Below, in pieces: positions 10,826-19,713 of a stretch of 35,183 bases of DNA. Under the pieces are notes generated by a model, which had not been told where the DNA came from, made no database searches, and worked only from the letters and a program-made list of their open reading frames with translations. The translations under genes and the position numbers were made by a program. Every line of letters starts with the position of its first letter. Position 1 is the stretch's first letter. Source of the DNA: Alphaproteobacteria bacterium (GTDB lineage: Bacteria; Pseudomonadota; Alphaproteobacteria; UBA9219); assembly GCA_031291435.1 (NCBI GenBank), contig JARLJC010000240.1:1-35183 (forward strand). The letters run 5' to 3'.

Positions 10826-13137
10826 TGGCGACGCCCGTTTATTACCTCATCGCGGGCGAGGCTTCGGGGGATTTTCTCGGCTCATGGCTGATGCGGGCCT
10901 TGCGCGCCGAACGGCAAGGCGCGGTGCGGTTTCGCGGCGTCGGCGGGCCATTGATGCAGGCCGAAGGGCTGGAACTTCTTTTTCCCCATACTGAGTTGAT
11001 GCATTTTGGCCTCGCCGAAGTGCTGCGTCACATTCCGCGTTTGCTGCGCCGTATCCGCGAGGCGGCGCGCGATGTGGTGGCAACGCGGCCCGATGCGCTC
11101 ATCACCATCGACGCGCCCGATTTCAATTTCCGCGTGGCGAAGCGCGTGCGCAAGGCTTCGAAACATTCAATTCCCATCATCCATTATGTCGCGCCCACGG
11201 TGTGGGCGTGGCGGCCGGGCCGCGCCAAAAAGATCGCGCGCTTTCTCGATCATCTGCTGGCCGTATTGCCGTTCGAGCCGCCTTATTTCACGCGCGAAGG
11301 ACTCGATTGCACCTTCGTCGGCCATTCGGTGGTCGAAGGCAGCGCCAACCATGGCAGCAACGCGATTTTCCGCGTCACCCACGGCATCGGCCCCGACACG
11401 CCTTTGCTGGCTATCCTGCCCGGCAGCCGCATGAGCGAAGTCTCGCGCCTGCTGCCGATTTTCCGCGATACCGTGTTGCTTCTGCGCGTCAGACATCCCG
11501 ACTTACAAATCGTGGTGCCGGTGGTGCCGCATCTAATGGAATATATCGTCGATGAGATTTCGACTTGGGGCCTGCCCGCCCATGTCGCTATCGGCGAGCG
11601 CGACAAATATCATGTCATGGCGACGGCGCGGGCTGCCATCGCCTGCTCCGGCACGGTGTCGCTGGAACTGGCGCTGGCGCGCCTTCCCACCGTGATCGCC
11701 TATAAAGTGAATGCGTTGACGGCGTGGATCGCGCGCCGCGTCCTGCGCGTGCGTTACGTCACCCTCGTCAATATCATGCAAAATGCCGAAGTGATGCCGG
11801 AATTTCTGCAGGAAGATTGCACGCCCGAAAAACTCGCGCAGGCGGTTGACCGGCTGCTGAGCGACGAAACATTGCGCCACGCCCAGATCGAAAAATTGCA
11901 GACGGTGGGCGCGTGGCTCGGCCAGAATACATTCGTGCCTTCGCAGCGCGCGGCGCAGGCCGTGCTTGCCGCCATTAAAAAGTTCCACGCCCCCACGGTG
12001 ATGCAGGTGCTCCCTGCCCTTGTCACCGGCGGCGTCGAGCGCGGCACCGTCGAAATCACGGCGGCCCTTGTGCAGAACGGGTTCAACGCGCTGGTCACCA
12101 GCGCGGGCGGCCCGATGGTCGAGGAAATTCTGGCGGCGGGCGGCACCCATATCACCCTGCCGCTGAAATCGAAAAACCCCTTCACCATCTGGCGCAACGT
12201 GTCACGGCTCGCCTGCGTTATCCGCGAGCGCAAGGCGCAGATCGTCCATGCCCGCAGCCGCGCCCCCGCCTGGAGTGCCTATAAGGCCGCGCGCAGAACC
12301 GGCGCAACGTTTCTAACGACTTTCCATGCCCCCTACAGCGCGGGCAACAAACTAAAAAAATTTTACAATTCGGTAATGGCCAAAGGCGCGCGCGTGATCG
12401 CCATTTCCAATTTCGTCGCTTCCTATGCCGCACGCACTTATCATGTGCCCCCTGAGAAAATTCGCGTCATTCCGCGCGGCGTCGATATCGAGATTTTCGA
12501 CCGCGCCCATATTTCCGCCGACCGTATCGATGCCCTGCGCGAGGCGTGGAGCCTTACCAAAAATGTGCCGGTGATCCTGATGCCCGGCCGCCTCACGCGC
12601 TGGAAGGGACAACTGGTATTGCTCGAAGCCCTCGCCCGGCTCAAGGCGCACGAATATGTCTGCATCATTGTCGGCGGCGGCAGGGACAGCCGCTATGGCA
12701 ACGAGGTCGCGCAGGAAATCAAGCAATTCGGCCTGCGCCACCGCGTGCGTATTTACGATACCTGCCGCGATATGCCCGCCGCCTACGCGCTGGCCGATAT
12801 CGTCATATCGGCCTCGACCCGCCCCGAAGGCTTTGGCCGCGTGGTGATCGAGGCACAGGCGATGGGCTGCGCCGTCATCGCCAGCAATCACGGCGGGGCC
12901 GCCGAAACCGTGATCGACGGGGAAACCGGCTTTTTAACGCCGCCGGGCGACGCGGAAAGGCTGGCGCAAGTATTAAGGAAAGTGTTGGATAGGCCGGTGG
13001 AAGAGCGTGAGATTTTCGCGGCGCAGGCCACCGCCCATATCCGCGCGCATTTTACCACAGCCTCCATGCAGGCGAAAACTTTGGCTGTCTATCGCGAACT
13101 GTTAGAGGAAAGAGATGAGCAATCCTTTGAGCCTTGA
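10825..13137 (+). CDS. lpxB: Lipid-A-disaccharide synthase LpxB fused to a GT4 glycosyltransferase
   Basis: A 770-residue two-domain protein. Residues 1 to about 388 are LpxB, which joins UDP-diacylglucosamine and lipid X to make the lipid A disaccharide at the inner membrane: GEASGD (10-15), HYVAPTVWAWRPGRAKKIA, ILPGSRMSEV and SGTVSLELALARLPTVIAY are family motifs. Residues from about 393 are a GT-B glycosyltransferase of the GT4 type: GGVERGTVE, VIPRGVDIEIF, MPGRLTRWKGQ, then RPEGFGRVVIEAQAMG with the paired glutamates. An internal ATG at 12001 marks where a free-standing homologue would begin, but no ribosome site precedes it, so a true fusion is likely. The gene overlaps its neighbours by 1 base upstream and 23 bases downstream. 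The second sugar target is unknown. Confidence 0.93.
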   Translation: MATPVYYLIAGEASGDFLGSWLMRALRAERQGAVRFRGVGGPLMQAEGLELLFPHTELMHFGLAEVLRHIPRLLRRIREAARDVVATRPDALITIDAPDFNFRVAKRVRKASKHSIPIIHYVAPTVWAWRPGRAKKIARFLDHLLAVLPFEPPYFTREGLDCTFVGHSVVEGSANHGSNAIFRVTHGIGPDTPLLAILPGSRMSEVSRLLPIFRDTVLLLRVRHPDLQIVVPVVPHLMEYIVDEISTWGLPAHVAIGERDKYHVMATARAAIACSGTVSLELALARLPTVIAYKVNALTAWIARRVLRVRYVTLVNIMQNAEVMPEFLQEDCTPEKLAQAVDRLLSDETLRHAQIEKLQTVGAWLGQNTFVPSQRAAQAVLAAIKKFHAPTVMQVLPALVTGGVERGTVEITAALVQNGFNALVTSAGGPMVEEILAAGGTHITLPLKSKNPFTIWRNVSRLACVIRERKAQIVHARSRAPAWSAYKAARRTGATFLTTFHAPYSAGNKLKKFYNSVMAKGARVIAISNFVASYAARTYHVPPEKIRVIPRGVDIEIFDRAHISADRIDALREAWSLTKNVPVILMPGRLTRWKGQLVLLEALARLKAHEYVCIIVGGGRDSRYGNEVAQEIKQFGLRHRVRIYDTCRDMPAAYALADIVISASTRPEGFGRVVIEAQAMGCAVIASNHGGAAETVIDGETGFLTPPGDAERLAQVLRKVLDRPVEEREIFAAQATAHIRAHFTTASMQAKTLAVYRELLEERDEQSFEP

Positions 13138-13981
13138 GCATATCACCGAAATGATGGCCGAGCTGCGCGCCTATCAGAGCCGCACCGTGGTCGTGAAAAT
13201 CGGCGGCAACAGCATCGCCGAGGATGAGCTGTTCCTGTCCAAGGTCGCGCGGCAGCTTGTGTTCCTCAGCACCAACGGCGTGCGCATCGTTCTGGTTCAC
13301 GGCGGCGGCCCGCAGATCGACGACGCCCTGCGCGACAAGAAAATCGAAACCGTCAAGGGCAAGGATGGACGCCGCATCACCTCGCCGCGCGCGATGAAAG
13401 TGGTCGAGAGCGTGATGAAGAAGATGAATCTTCTGGTCGCCTCCGCCCTGATCGAAGCCGGATGCAAGAAAGACAAATTGCTGCTCGCCGCCAAGCAGAT
13501 CAGGCCGTGGGTGCAGGCGATAGGATTGGACGACAGCGACCCTGACAATCGCAGCGGCAAGCCCAACGGCGTCACCACGCACGCCATCGACCGCGCACTC
13601 GACGAAGGCAAGATCGTGGTGCTGCATTCGCTGGGCCTCGGCGCGGATAACAAGACACTCTACAACATCAATGGCGACGATTACGCGATGGCGATTGCGA
13701 TCGCCATCAAGGCCAAGCGCCTCATCCTCGTCACCAATGTCGAAGGCGTGCTCGACGAAAACCGCGCGCGCATTCCCGTTATCGACCGCACGCTCGCCAA
13801 ACAGCTGATCGACGACAATATCATCACCGGCGGCATGGTGCCGAAAGTCGAAAGCGCGCTGTGGGTCGTGCGTCAGGGCGTCAACGGCGTGGCCATTATC
13901 GACGGTTTCCGCCCCTGGGCAATTCTTGCCGAGTTGCTAACCCACGAAGGACTCGGAACATTATTCCGTTCCGGCGTTTGA
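13115..13981 (+). CDS. argB: Acetylglutamate kinase-like protein (divergent ArgB)
   Basis: A 288-residue amino-acid kinase family protein, closest in layout to N-acetylglutamate kinase, which phosphorylates N-acetylglutamate in arginine synthesis. Conserved elements are VVKIGGN (26-32), LVHGGGPQID (60-69), NINGDD (184-189) and ITGGMVPKVE (237-246). It departs from normal ArgB at several places: KIGGNS replaces KYGGHA, the glycine-rich GLSGKDG segment is replaced by LLLAAKQIRPWVQAIG, and NINAD becomes NINGD. It may be a diverged true ArgB or a paralogue with another substrate. An AGAGGAAAGAG ribosome site lies inside the end of the lpxB gene, with a 23-base overlap. Confidence 0.75.
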   Translation: MSNPLSLEHITEMMAELRAYQSRTVVVKIGGNSIAEDELFLSKVARQLVFLSTNGVRIVLVHGGGPQIDDALRDKKIETVKGKDGRRITSPRAMKVVESVMKKMNLLVASALIEAGCKKDKLLLAAKQIRPWVQAIGLDDSDPDNRSGKPNGVTTHAIDRALDEGKIVVLHSLGLGADNKTLYNINGDDYAMAIAIAIKAKRLILVTNVEGVLDENRARIPVIDRTLAKQLIDDNIITGGMVPKVESALWVVRQGVNGVAIIDGFRPWAILAELLTHEGLGTLFRSGV

Positions 13982-14002
13982 ATCGCGAAAATCACGAGTT
14001 AA

Positions 14003-14031
14003 TTTACCGTTAACTGCGCACCGTGTAGAAT
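14003..14031 (+). promoter_or_regulatory. Candidate promoter for the PPC-repeat protein
   Basis: TTTACC at 14003-14008 and TAGAAT at 14026-14031 with a 17-base spacer, 41 bases before the ATG. The 5' leader contains a small imperfect palindrome (GCACG ... CGTGC, about 14042-14060). Confidence 0.4.
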
Positions 14032-14072
14032 AGGATTCGCAGCACGGGATAGTCTCGTGCGAGAGGCAGCGA

Positions 14073-15518
14073 ATGACCTATTCACTTGTCACCGCTTCGG
14101 TCAACCCGTCGGCCTTTCCGACGACGTTCACCATCAACACATCGCACCCGAAGAACGAAGATTCTTCGCAGGCGATCAATATCGGCAATTTGCAGGAACA
14201 AAGCTCGGTCGTCAGCGTCAGCGACCAGGGCAGCACGGCGGGCGCTTCGGTTTCCGCCAGCTTCACCTCGCAGGCGGGTGATGTCGCTTTGCTTTCGAGC
14301 GACTTCCAGAATTTCGTCAGCCAGATCGAAACGCATGTGCAGCTTTTTAACAGCAGCGGCACCGTCATCGCGGACAATCAGGGCACAGCGGCGCAGCAGA
14401 CCGCTTATACGCAATGGGTCGGCTCGGGTCTGACGGGATTGCCCGCCGATACCTATACCGCCGTGGCAACGCCGCTGCTCAGCGATACCGACCTGACCGC
14501 CTCTGTCACGCAGCAGCAGGGCACCAGCCTCGCCGTTAACAGCCAGTTGACCGGCGGCGATACGTCGGAATTTTACAATTTCACGCTTTCGGCGGGCAAT
14601 AACATCAAGCTGGCTTTCGACGCCGGTTCGCAGAATTCCTCAACCCGCGTGCAGCTTTATGACAGCAGCGGCAACCTCGTCGCCGACAGCGGCGGCAATG
14701 CCTATCAGAAATCCAATTACAGCGCGCTGACCTCCGGCACCGGCCTTTCCGCCACGACCGGCGATTACAGCGTCAAGGTTTCCTATGCACCGGGCGCCGA
14801 CACCACCCAGAACATCAAATATAATTTTCAGCTTTACTCAGGCTCGAACTACGCGGTCGTCTACAAAAACAACGTCACCGCGCAACCCGCCGATTACACC
14901 GCCGCCGGGTCGGTAACGGCAACTTCGGATGCCCAAGCCTATGCGCGCCAAGCCTACCACACCCTCACCGAGACGGCGTCCAGCGCCGTTAATATCGGCT
15001 GGCTGCAGCAGGATAAGTCCAGTCTCAACGTTCTCAGCCAGCTGACGCAGGCGGATTCCGCCGATTATTACAGCTTCACCCTGCAGGCGGGCGACAATCT
15101 GAAATTCGGCTTCGACACGACACAGACCAAGAACCCTTCGGCCCTGCGCGTCCAGCTATTTGACGTCAGCGGCACGCGCGTGATCGCCGACAGTCAGGGC
15201 AACGCGGCACAGCAGGCGGCCTATAAGGAATTGACGACGACCAACGGGCTGGGAGCGACGCCCGCCACCTATGTCCTCAAGGTAAGTTACGCCGACACTT
15301 CGAACAAAGCTGATACGTCCTACGTCTTCAATCTGTTTTCGGGTACCTCTTACGCGGCACAGTACAAGACCACCGCCTCGCCGCAGACATACGGTAACGC
15401 CTTGCTGTCGGGCACGGTGGGCGGCTCGGCCTCGACGGGCATGGCGGCGTATCTCACCAACCTCGCCAATGGCGGCAGCGTCGATGTTATCAGCGCGCTG
15501 AAATCGACGCTGGCCTGA
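14073..15518 (+). CDS. Putative secreted protein with three PPC-like beta domains
   Basis: A 481-residue, cysteine-free protein rich in Ser, Thr, Ala, Gln and Asn, as in extracellular proteins. Three related domains at about 36-133, 152-265 and 316-432 share the pattern SQLT..D...YxFTLxAGxNxKxxFD, then VQLxDSSGxxxADSxGNAxQ..Y..L, then YxVKVSYA and LYSGxxYAxxYK. This resembles the bacterial pre-peptidase C-terminal (PPC-type) fold. No N-terminal signal peptide is visible, so secretion by a type I system or another non-Sec route is inferred. A GAGAGG ribosome site precedes the ATG. No protease, transporter or calcium-repeat region is adjacent. The exact role (adhesin, S-layer-like or surface protein) is not determined. 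Confidence 0.75.
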   Translation: MTYSLVTASVNPSAFPTTFTINTSHPKNEDSSQAINIGNLQEQSSVVSVSDQGSTAGASVSASFTSQAGDVALLSSDFQNFVSQIETHVQLFNSSGTVIADNQGTAAQQTAYTQWVGSGLTGLPADTYTAVATPLLSDTDLTASVTQQQGTSLAVNSQLTGGDTSEFYNFTLSAGNNIKLAFDAGSQNSSTRVQLYDSSGNLVADSGGNAYQKSNYSALTSGTGLSATTGDYSVKVSYAPGADTTQNIKYNFQLYSGSNYAVVYKNNVTAQPADYTAAGSVTATSDAQAYARQAYHTLTETASSAVNIGWLQQDKSSLNVLSQLTQADSADYYSFTLQAGDNLKFGFDTTQTKNPSALRVQLFDVSGTRVIADSQGNAAQQAAYKELTTTNGLGATPATYVLKVSYADTSNKADTSYVFNLFSGTSYAAQYKTTASPQTYGNALLSGTVGGSASTGMAAYLTNLANGGSVDVISALKSTLA

Positions 15519-15526
15519 ATCCGGAA

Positions 15527-16726
15527 TTATTTCTGCGGCTTCTTCCCGGCGAGATCGTCGATCAGCCAGCCCTGAAACAGCCCCACCTTCATCTCGCGCC
15601 CGATCGCCAGAGCGCGCTCATTATCGCAGCGGAAGAAGATCAGTTTCTCGACGGGCAGTTTTTCAAGTTGCCTGCGGATGACGGGATCGGCGAGTTGCAG
15701 CACCCGGTCTTTCGACACGTTGATCTTGATGCTATCGACCTTGAAGGCCCCGAGATCGAGATAGGTCGCCATGTCGGGCGTCACGGCGTCAAGCGCGACG
15801 CGAAACCCTTCGCGCTTCAACACGTCGATAGCGCTGAGCGTCAGCGAGAAATCTTGAAACAGGTCGCCGCGATGCAGTTCGAACCCGATCAGGGGGCGAT
15901 GTTCCTGCGGCACGCGGCGCACGAACTGGGCGAACACGCCGCCCATGATCGAGGCCACCGACAAATTCAGATTGATGCGCCGCCCGCCGATCAGCTCGTA
16001 AGTCGTGGTCAGCATCGCCAGCAACCGCTGATCGAGAATGCCGCACAGAGCCAGAAAGAAATGCTCGGTGGTGGGCAGTTCAAGTTTCGGAAAACGCTCG
16101 CGCCGCAAATCTTCGAAACTGATGAAATATTCCTCGCCCGCCATTTCCCAGCCCTGCCCCGCCGCCCGGTAGATATTCTGGGTGCGGGCATAACGGCGCA
16201 GATCGATTTCGCCGAGCAGATTGCCGATCTGATCGACATTCTTGGTGGTGAGCGGCCCGCGCGTATCCTCGACCCGCCCTTCGCCGCCCAGGCTCATGGT
16301 CGCCGCCGCGCGCACCACTTCGACATAATGATTGGTGCGCTCGCGCAAGAGGGCGTAATCGCGCGGCATGTGATAGGTCAGAAGAAACTGCGCGGTATCG
16401 GCTTTATGGTCAGGCAAAATCGCCTCAACGATCCGGCTGCCGAGGCCACGTGTATCGGGGGTCTCGTCCCATGCGATGAAAATATCGCCGTTCGACATGT
16501 CGGAATAAAAGCCGCCGCTTGCCTTGGCGAAGGCCTGCAATTTTTCATGCACGGCTTCGAGCGCGCTGCGGCTTTTGGCCAGATGCGCGATGGCGGTAAG
16601 GATGAGGTTGAGAACGATAGTGGGCGCGCCATTGCGCTGCATCCGCCGCACGCGCAGGATGAAATCCTGCTCGCGGACGAGATCGGAGGGTATCTCGCGG
16701 TTATCGTCGACTTCCCAAACGCGCAT
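15527..16726 (-). CDS. Degenerate EAL-domain protein
   Basis: A 399-residue cytoplasmic protein whose C-terminal 220 residues follow the EAL (cyclic-di-GMP phosphodiesterase) fold: ISFEDLRRERF at the EAL position, INLNLSVASI, IGFELHRGDLF, FRVALDAVTPDMATYLDLGAFKVDSIKINVS and a closing GLFQGWLID. Key catalytic pieces are changed: EAL reads EDL, and the DDFG loop reads DAVT. The N-terminal half holds SNGDIFIAWDE, a possible vestige of a GGDEF-like domain. It is likely an inactive receptor or scaffold rather than an enzyme. It sits 43 bases after trpF and closes the minus-strand gene run. The ribosome site is weak. Confidence 0.75.
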   Translation of the reverse strand: MRVWEVDDNREIPSDLVREQDFILRVRRMQRNGAPTIVLNLILTAIAHLAKSRSALEAVHEKLQAFAKASGGFYSDMSNGDIFIAWDETPDTRGLGSRIVEAILPDHKADTAQFLLTYHMPRDYALLRERTNHYVEVVRAAATMSLGGEGRVEDTRGPLTTKNVDQIGNLLGEIDLRRYARTQNIYRAAGQGWEMAGEEYFISFEDLRRERFPKLELPTTEHFFLALCGILDQRLLAMLTTTYELIGGRRINLNLSVASIMGGVFAQFVRRVPQEHRPLIGFELHRGDLFQDFSLTLSAIDVLKREGFRVALDAVTPDMATYLDLGAFKVDSIKINVSKDRVLQLADPVIRRQLEKLPVEKLIFFRCDNERALAIGREMKVGLFQGWLIDDLAGKKPQK

Positions 16727-16769
16727 GAAATCTCACGGAAAAAGACTATCCTATCTTCGCCTGACGAGG

Positions 16770-17420
16770 TTAATAACAGGTTTCCGTTTTGGCCGCCAAA
16801 GTCAGGAAATCCCTGATTTTCTGGGGATTTTTATGTCCCGGCGCGTCTTCCACGCCCGAGGAGACATCGACGATCGAGGCCCCCGTGGCCGCCACCGCAG
16901 CATCCAGATTGCCCACATGAAGGCCGCCCGCCAGCATCCACGGCTTTTTGAACCGCACGGCACCCAGCAGCGACCAGTCGAAGGCGACCGCATTGCCGCC
17001 GGGATTTTTGCCCGCCTCGGCTTTGGCGTCGAGCAGCAGCATATCGGCGACGGGTTCATAAATCCGCGCCGCCTCGACATCTTCGGCTGTGGCGATGCCG
17101 ACCGCCTTGATGACCGGCAGACGCGTGAGTTTTTTGACGGCGGCGACACGTTCGGGGGTTTCATTGCCGTGCAATTGAATCATCTTCAGCCGCACCGCGC
17201 GCAGCACGCGCATCATCTCATCGTCGGTCGGATTGACGAACAGCCCCACCGGTATGACTTCATCAGGAATCTGGTCGATCAGCAGCGACGCCGTTTGCGC
17301 ATCGACCACGCGCGGCGATTGCCGGTAGAAAACGAAACCGGCATAACGCGCCCCGCCCGAAACGGCAGCGGCCACCGCATTGGCGTCGCGCAACCCGCAG
17401 ATTTTGACGGTAACGCTCAT
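16770..17420 (-). CDS. trpF: Phosphoribosylanthranilate isomerase
   Basis: A 216-residue (beta/alpha)8-barrel enzyme that isomerises N-(5'-phosphoribosyl)anthranilate in tryptophan synthesis. The N-terminal KICGL carries the catalytic Cys8, and the general acid Asp is D131 in MLLLDAK. VGLFVNPTDDE, IQLHGNETPE and LAGGLHVGN are the expected phosphate- and substrate-binding loops. Length is normal. Its ATG overlaps the pyrF stop by four bases (ATGA). trpB and trpA, which often follow in alphaproteobacteria, are absent here; a degenerate EAL gene follows instead. Confidence 0.96.
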   Translation of the reverse strand: MSVTVKICGLRDANAVAAAVSGGARYAGFVFYRQSPRVVDAQTASLLIDQIPDEVIPVGLFVNPTDDEMMRVLRAVRLKMIQLHGNETPERVAAVKKLTRLPVIKAVGIATAEDVEAARIYEPVADMLLLDAKAEAGKNPGGNAVAFDWSLLGAVRFKKPWMLAGGLHVGNLDAAVAATGASIVDVSSGVEDAPGHKNPQKIRDFLTLAAKTETCY

Positions 17421-18106
17421 GCCAACTCATCGGCGATGCGCCGCGCCGCGTCGGCGGGATTTTCGGCCTTGGTGATGGGGCGGCCGATGACCAGATAATC
17501 GGCCCCGGCATCCTGCGCCTCGCGCGGCGTCAGCGTGCGTTTCTGATCGTTCGACGAAGCCCAGTCGGGGCGAATGCCCGGCACCATCAGAATGAAATCC
17601 GGCCCCAGCGTCGCCCGCAGCGGCACAATTTCCTGCGGCGAGCAGATCACGCCGTCAAGGCCGCTTTCTTTGGCCAATGCGGCGAGACGCACCACCTGCC
17701 GCGTGGTATCCGCCTCCTGCCCCACAGACGCCAGATCGTTGTTATCGAGGCTGGTCAGCACCGTCACGCCCAGCAATTTGGGCCGCGCGGCACCGGCTTT
17801 GGCAGCGGCGGTCGATGCCGCCTGCATCATCTCGGCCCCGCCGGATGTGTGCAGCGTCAAAAATTCCGGCTGCAATGGCAGCAGCGAACCTATCGCCCCC
17901 GCCACGGTGTTGGGGATATCGTGCAGTTTGAGATCGAGGAAAATCGGTTTGCCTTTGGCGGCAATAACGCGATAGCCGGCTACGCCATGCACCATGAAGA
18001 ATTCGAGGCCGAGTTTAAGCCCGCCGACATGCGGCCCGACTTTATCGGCAAGCGCCTCGGCATGGGTGAGCGTGGCGGTATCGATGGCGCAAAAAACAGG
18101 ATTCAT
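17417..18106 (-). CDS. pyrF: Orotidine-5'-phosphate decarboxylase
   Basis: A 229-residue enzyme for the last step of UMP synthesis. The catalytic DxKxxD element is FLDLKLHDIPNT with D58, K60 and D63. Other family elements are GLKLGLEFF near residue 30, LTLHTSGG, GVICSPQE, PGIRP and the closing GADYLVIGRPIT phosphate site. Length is normal. It overlaps lapA upstream and trpF downstream by four bases each (ATGA at both joints), showing tight translational coupling of the three genes. pyrF between lapA and trpF is a familiar alphaproteobacterial arrangement. Confidence 0.97.
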   Translation of the reverse strand: MNPVFCAIDTATLTHAEALADKVGPHVGGLKLGLEFFMVHGVAGYRVIAAKGKPIFLDLKLHDIPNTVAGAIGSLLPLQPEFLTLHTSGGAEMMQAASTAAAKAGAARPKLLGVTVLTSLDNNDLASVGQEADTTRQVVRLAALAKESGLDGVICSPQEIVPLRATLGPDFILMVPGIRPDWASSNDQKRTLTPREAQDAGADYLVIGRPITKAENPADAARRIADELA

Positions 18107-18438
18107 ATTTTCCGTTTCCAGAAAGGACGTTGCGGTGGAGGAAGATCGGGTTCAGTCACGGCGGCTTTTTGCAGTTCGCCAATGCGCTCATTAAGCGCGC
18201 CGAGTTCCTTGTGCAGACGCCGCGCCTTCAGCCGATGCGGCAACCCGCGCAGCCACCCGACCAGCCCGCCGACAAACAGCCCTGCCGCCAGCGGCACAAG
18301 GCCGACCAGATAAAGCGGCATTTCCATCGTGCCGGACAAGGGCCACATCCCGACCACGGCCATGCTCTGGTTCGACAAAGCGAAACAGATCACGGCTGCC
18401 AGAACAAGGGCGCTGAGTAATCCCGAAAAAAGCTTCAT
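18103..18438 (-). CDS. LapA-domain inner-membrane protein
   Basis: A 111-residue protein with two membrane helices (LLSALVLAAVICFALSNQSM at about 7-26 and LVGLVPLAAGLFVGGLVGWL at about 44-63) and a short cytoplasmic coiled-coil tail (LHKELGALNERIGELQK). This matches the LapA domain family (formerly DUF1049). In E. coli, LapA takes part in controlling lipopolysaccharide assembly together with LapB and FtsH-mediated LpxC turnover; no lapB is seen here. It starts 17 bases after the aminotransferase stop and overlaps pyrF by four bases. Confidence 0.85.
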   Translation of the reverse strand: MKLFSGLLSALVLAAVICFALSNQSMAVVGMWPLSGTMEMPLYLVGLVPLAAGLFVGGLVGWLRGLPHRLKARRLHKELGALNERIGELQKAAVTEPDLPPPQRPFWKRKI

Positions 18439-18455
18439 GCGACAGAGTTTAACGC

Positions 18456-19661
18456 CTACGCGGCTTTAAGCAACCCGTCGCGGCGGAACATATCCTTGAT
18501 GCCGCGAATGGCCTGCCGCGTGCGGGCTTCGTTTTCGATGAGGGCGAAACGTACATGCGTATCGCCGAATTCGCCGAAACCGATGCCGGGGGCGACCGAA
18601 ACTTTGGCATCCGCCATCAGTTTCTTGGTGAATTCCAGCGAGCCCATGGCAGCGTAGGGTTCGGGAATCTGCGCCCAGATATACATCGCGGCCCTGGGTT
18701 TTTCGACCATCCAGCCTGCTTCATGCAGCCCCTTGACCAGAACATCGCGGCGGTTCTGGTAAATCGCGGTGATTTCGGCGACGCAATCCTGCGGCCCTTC
18801 CAGCGCCGCGATCGAGGCCACCTGAATCGGCGTAAACGTGCCGTAATCGTGATAGCCCTTAATGCGCGCCAGAGCGCCCACCAGAGTTTTATTGCCGACC
18901 ATAAAGCCGACGCGCCAGCCCGCCATGTTGTAACTTTTGCTCATGGTGAAAAATTCCACCGCGACGTCTTTGGCGCCCGGCACCTGCATAATGGAGGGTG
19001 CTTTCCAGCCGTCGAAGCAGATATCAGCATAAGCGAGATCATGCACGACATAGATGCCGTATTCGCGCGCTATGGCGACGACGCGCTCGAAAAATTCCAG
19101 TTCGACGCATTGCCCGGTCGGGTTGGCGGGGAAATTCAAAATCAGCATTTTCGGTTTCGGAATGCGCGAACGGATAGCCTTTTCCAGCTCGGCGAAGAAA
19201 TCGATACCGGGCAACAGCGGCACCTGCTGAATATCGGCCCCGGCGATCACCGGGCCGTAAATATGGATGGGGTAACTCGGGCACGGCACCAGCACGCAAT
19301 CGCCTTTATCGAGCGTGGCGAGCGCCAGATGCGCGATGCCTTCCTTGGAACCGATGGTGGAAATCGCTTCGCTCTCGGGATCGAATTCCACGCCGTAACG
19401 GGTTTTGTACCAGTTGCAGATGGCGCGGCGCAGACGGGGTATTCCCTTCGACACCGAATAACCGTGTGTGTCCGGGCGCTGCACCGTCTCGATCAGTTTG
19501 GCGACGATATGCGGCGGCGTCGGCCCGTCGGGGTTGCCCATGCCGAAATCGATGATGTCCTCGCCGCGGCGGCGGGCGGCCATTTTCAGTTCGGAAGTGA
19601 TGGAAAAAACGTAAGGGGGAAGCCGCGTAACGCGACTGAAGTCTGATGGCAGTTGGGCCAT
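18456..19661 (-). CDS. PLP-dependent aminotransferase, AlaC/LL-DAP type
   Basis: A 401-residue class I/II aminotransferase. The schiff-base lysine lies in [15 protein letters not shown] (K242), and NFPANPTGQ and the substrate arginine in HVRFALIE are typical. Overall sequence resembles AlaC-like alanine or aspartate-family transaminases often labelled LL-diaminopimelate aminotransferase. The exact substrates cannot be decided from sequence; alanine/glutamate with pyruvate is plausible. The ATG at 19661 is chosen because GTGGAGAG lies just upstream; the frame could also start at a GTG at 19673, inside that ribosome site. It follows yidC by 52 bases and precedes lapA by 17. Confidence 0.92.
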   Translation of the reverse strand: MAQLPSDFSRVTRLPPYVFSITSELKMAARRRGEDIIDFGMGNPDGPTPPHIVAKLIETVQRPDTHGYSVSKGIPRLRRAICNWYKTRYGVEFDPESEAISTIGSKEGIAHLALATLDKGDCVLVPCPSYPIHIYGPVIAGADIQQVPLLPGIDFFAELEKAIRSRIPKPKMLILNFPANPTGQCVELEFFERVVAIAREYGIYVVHDLAYADICFDGWKAPSIMQVPGAKDVAVEFFTMSKSYNMAGWRVGFMVGNKTLVGALARIKGYHDYGTFTPIQVASIAALEGPQDCVAEITAIYQNRRDVLVKGLHEAGWMVEKPRAAMYIWAQIPEPYAAMGSLEFTKKLMADAKVSVAPGIGFGEFGDTHVRFALIENEARTRQAIRGIKDMFRRDGLLKAA

Positions 19662-19713
19662 TTTGCTCTCCACGTAAGCGCCGGGATGACGACTCTATGG
19701 GACAAGGCCAGTT

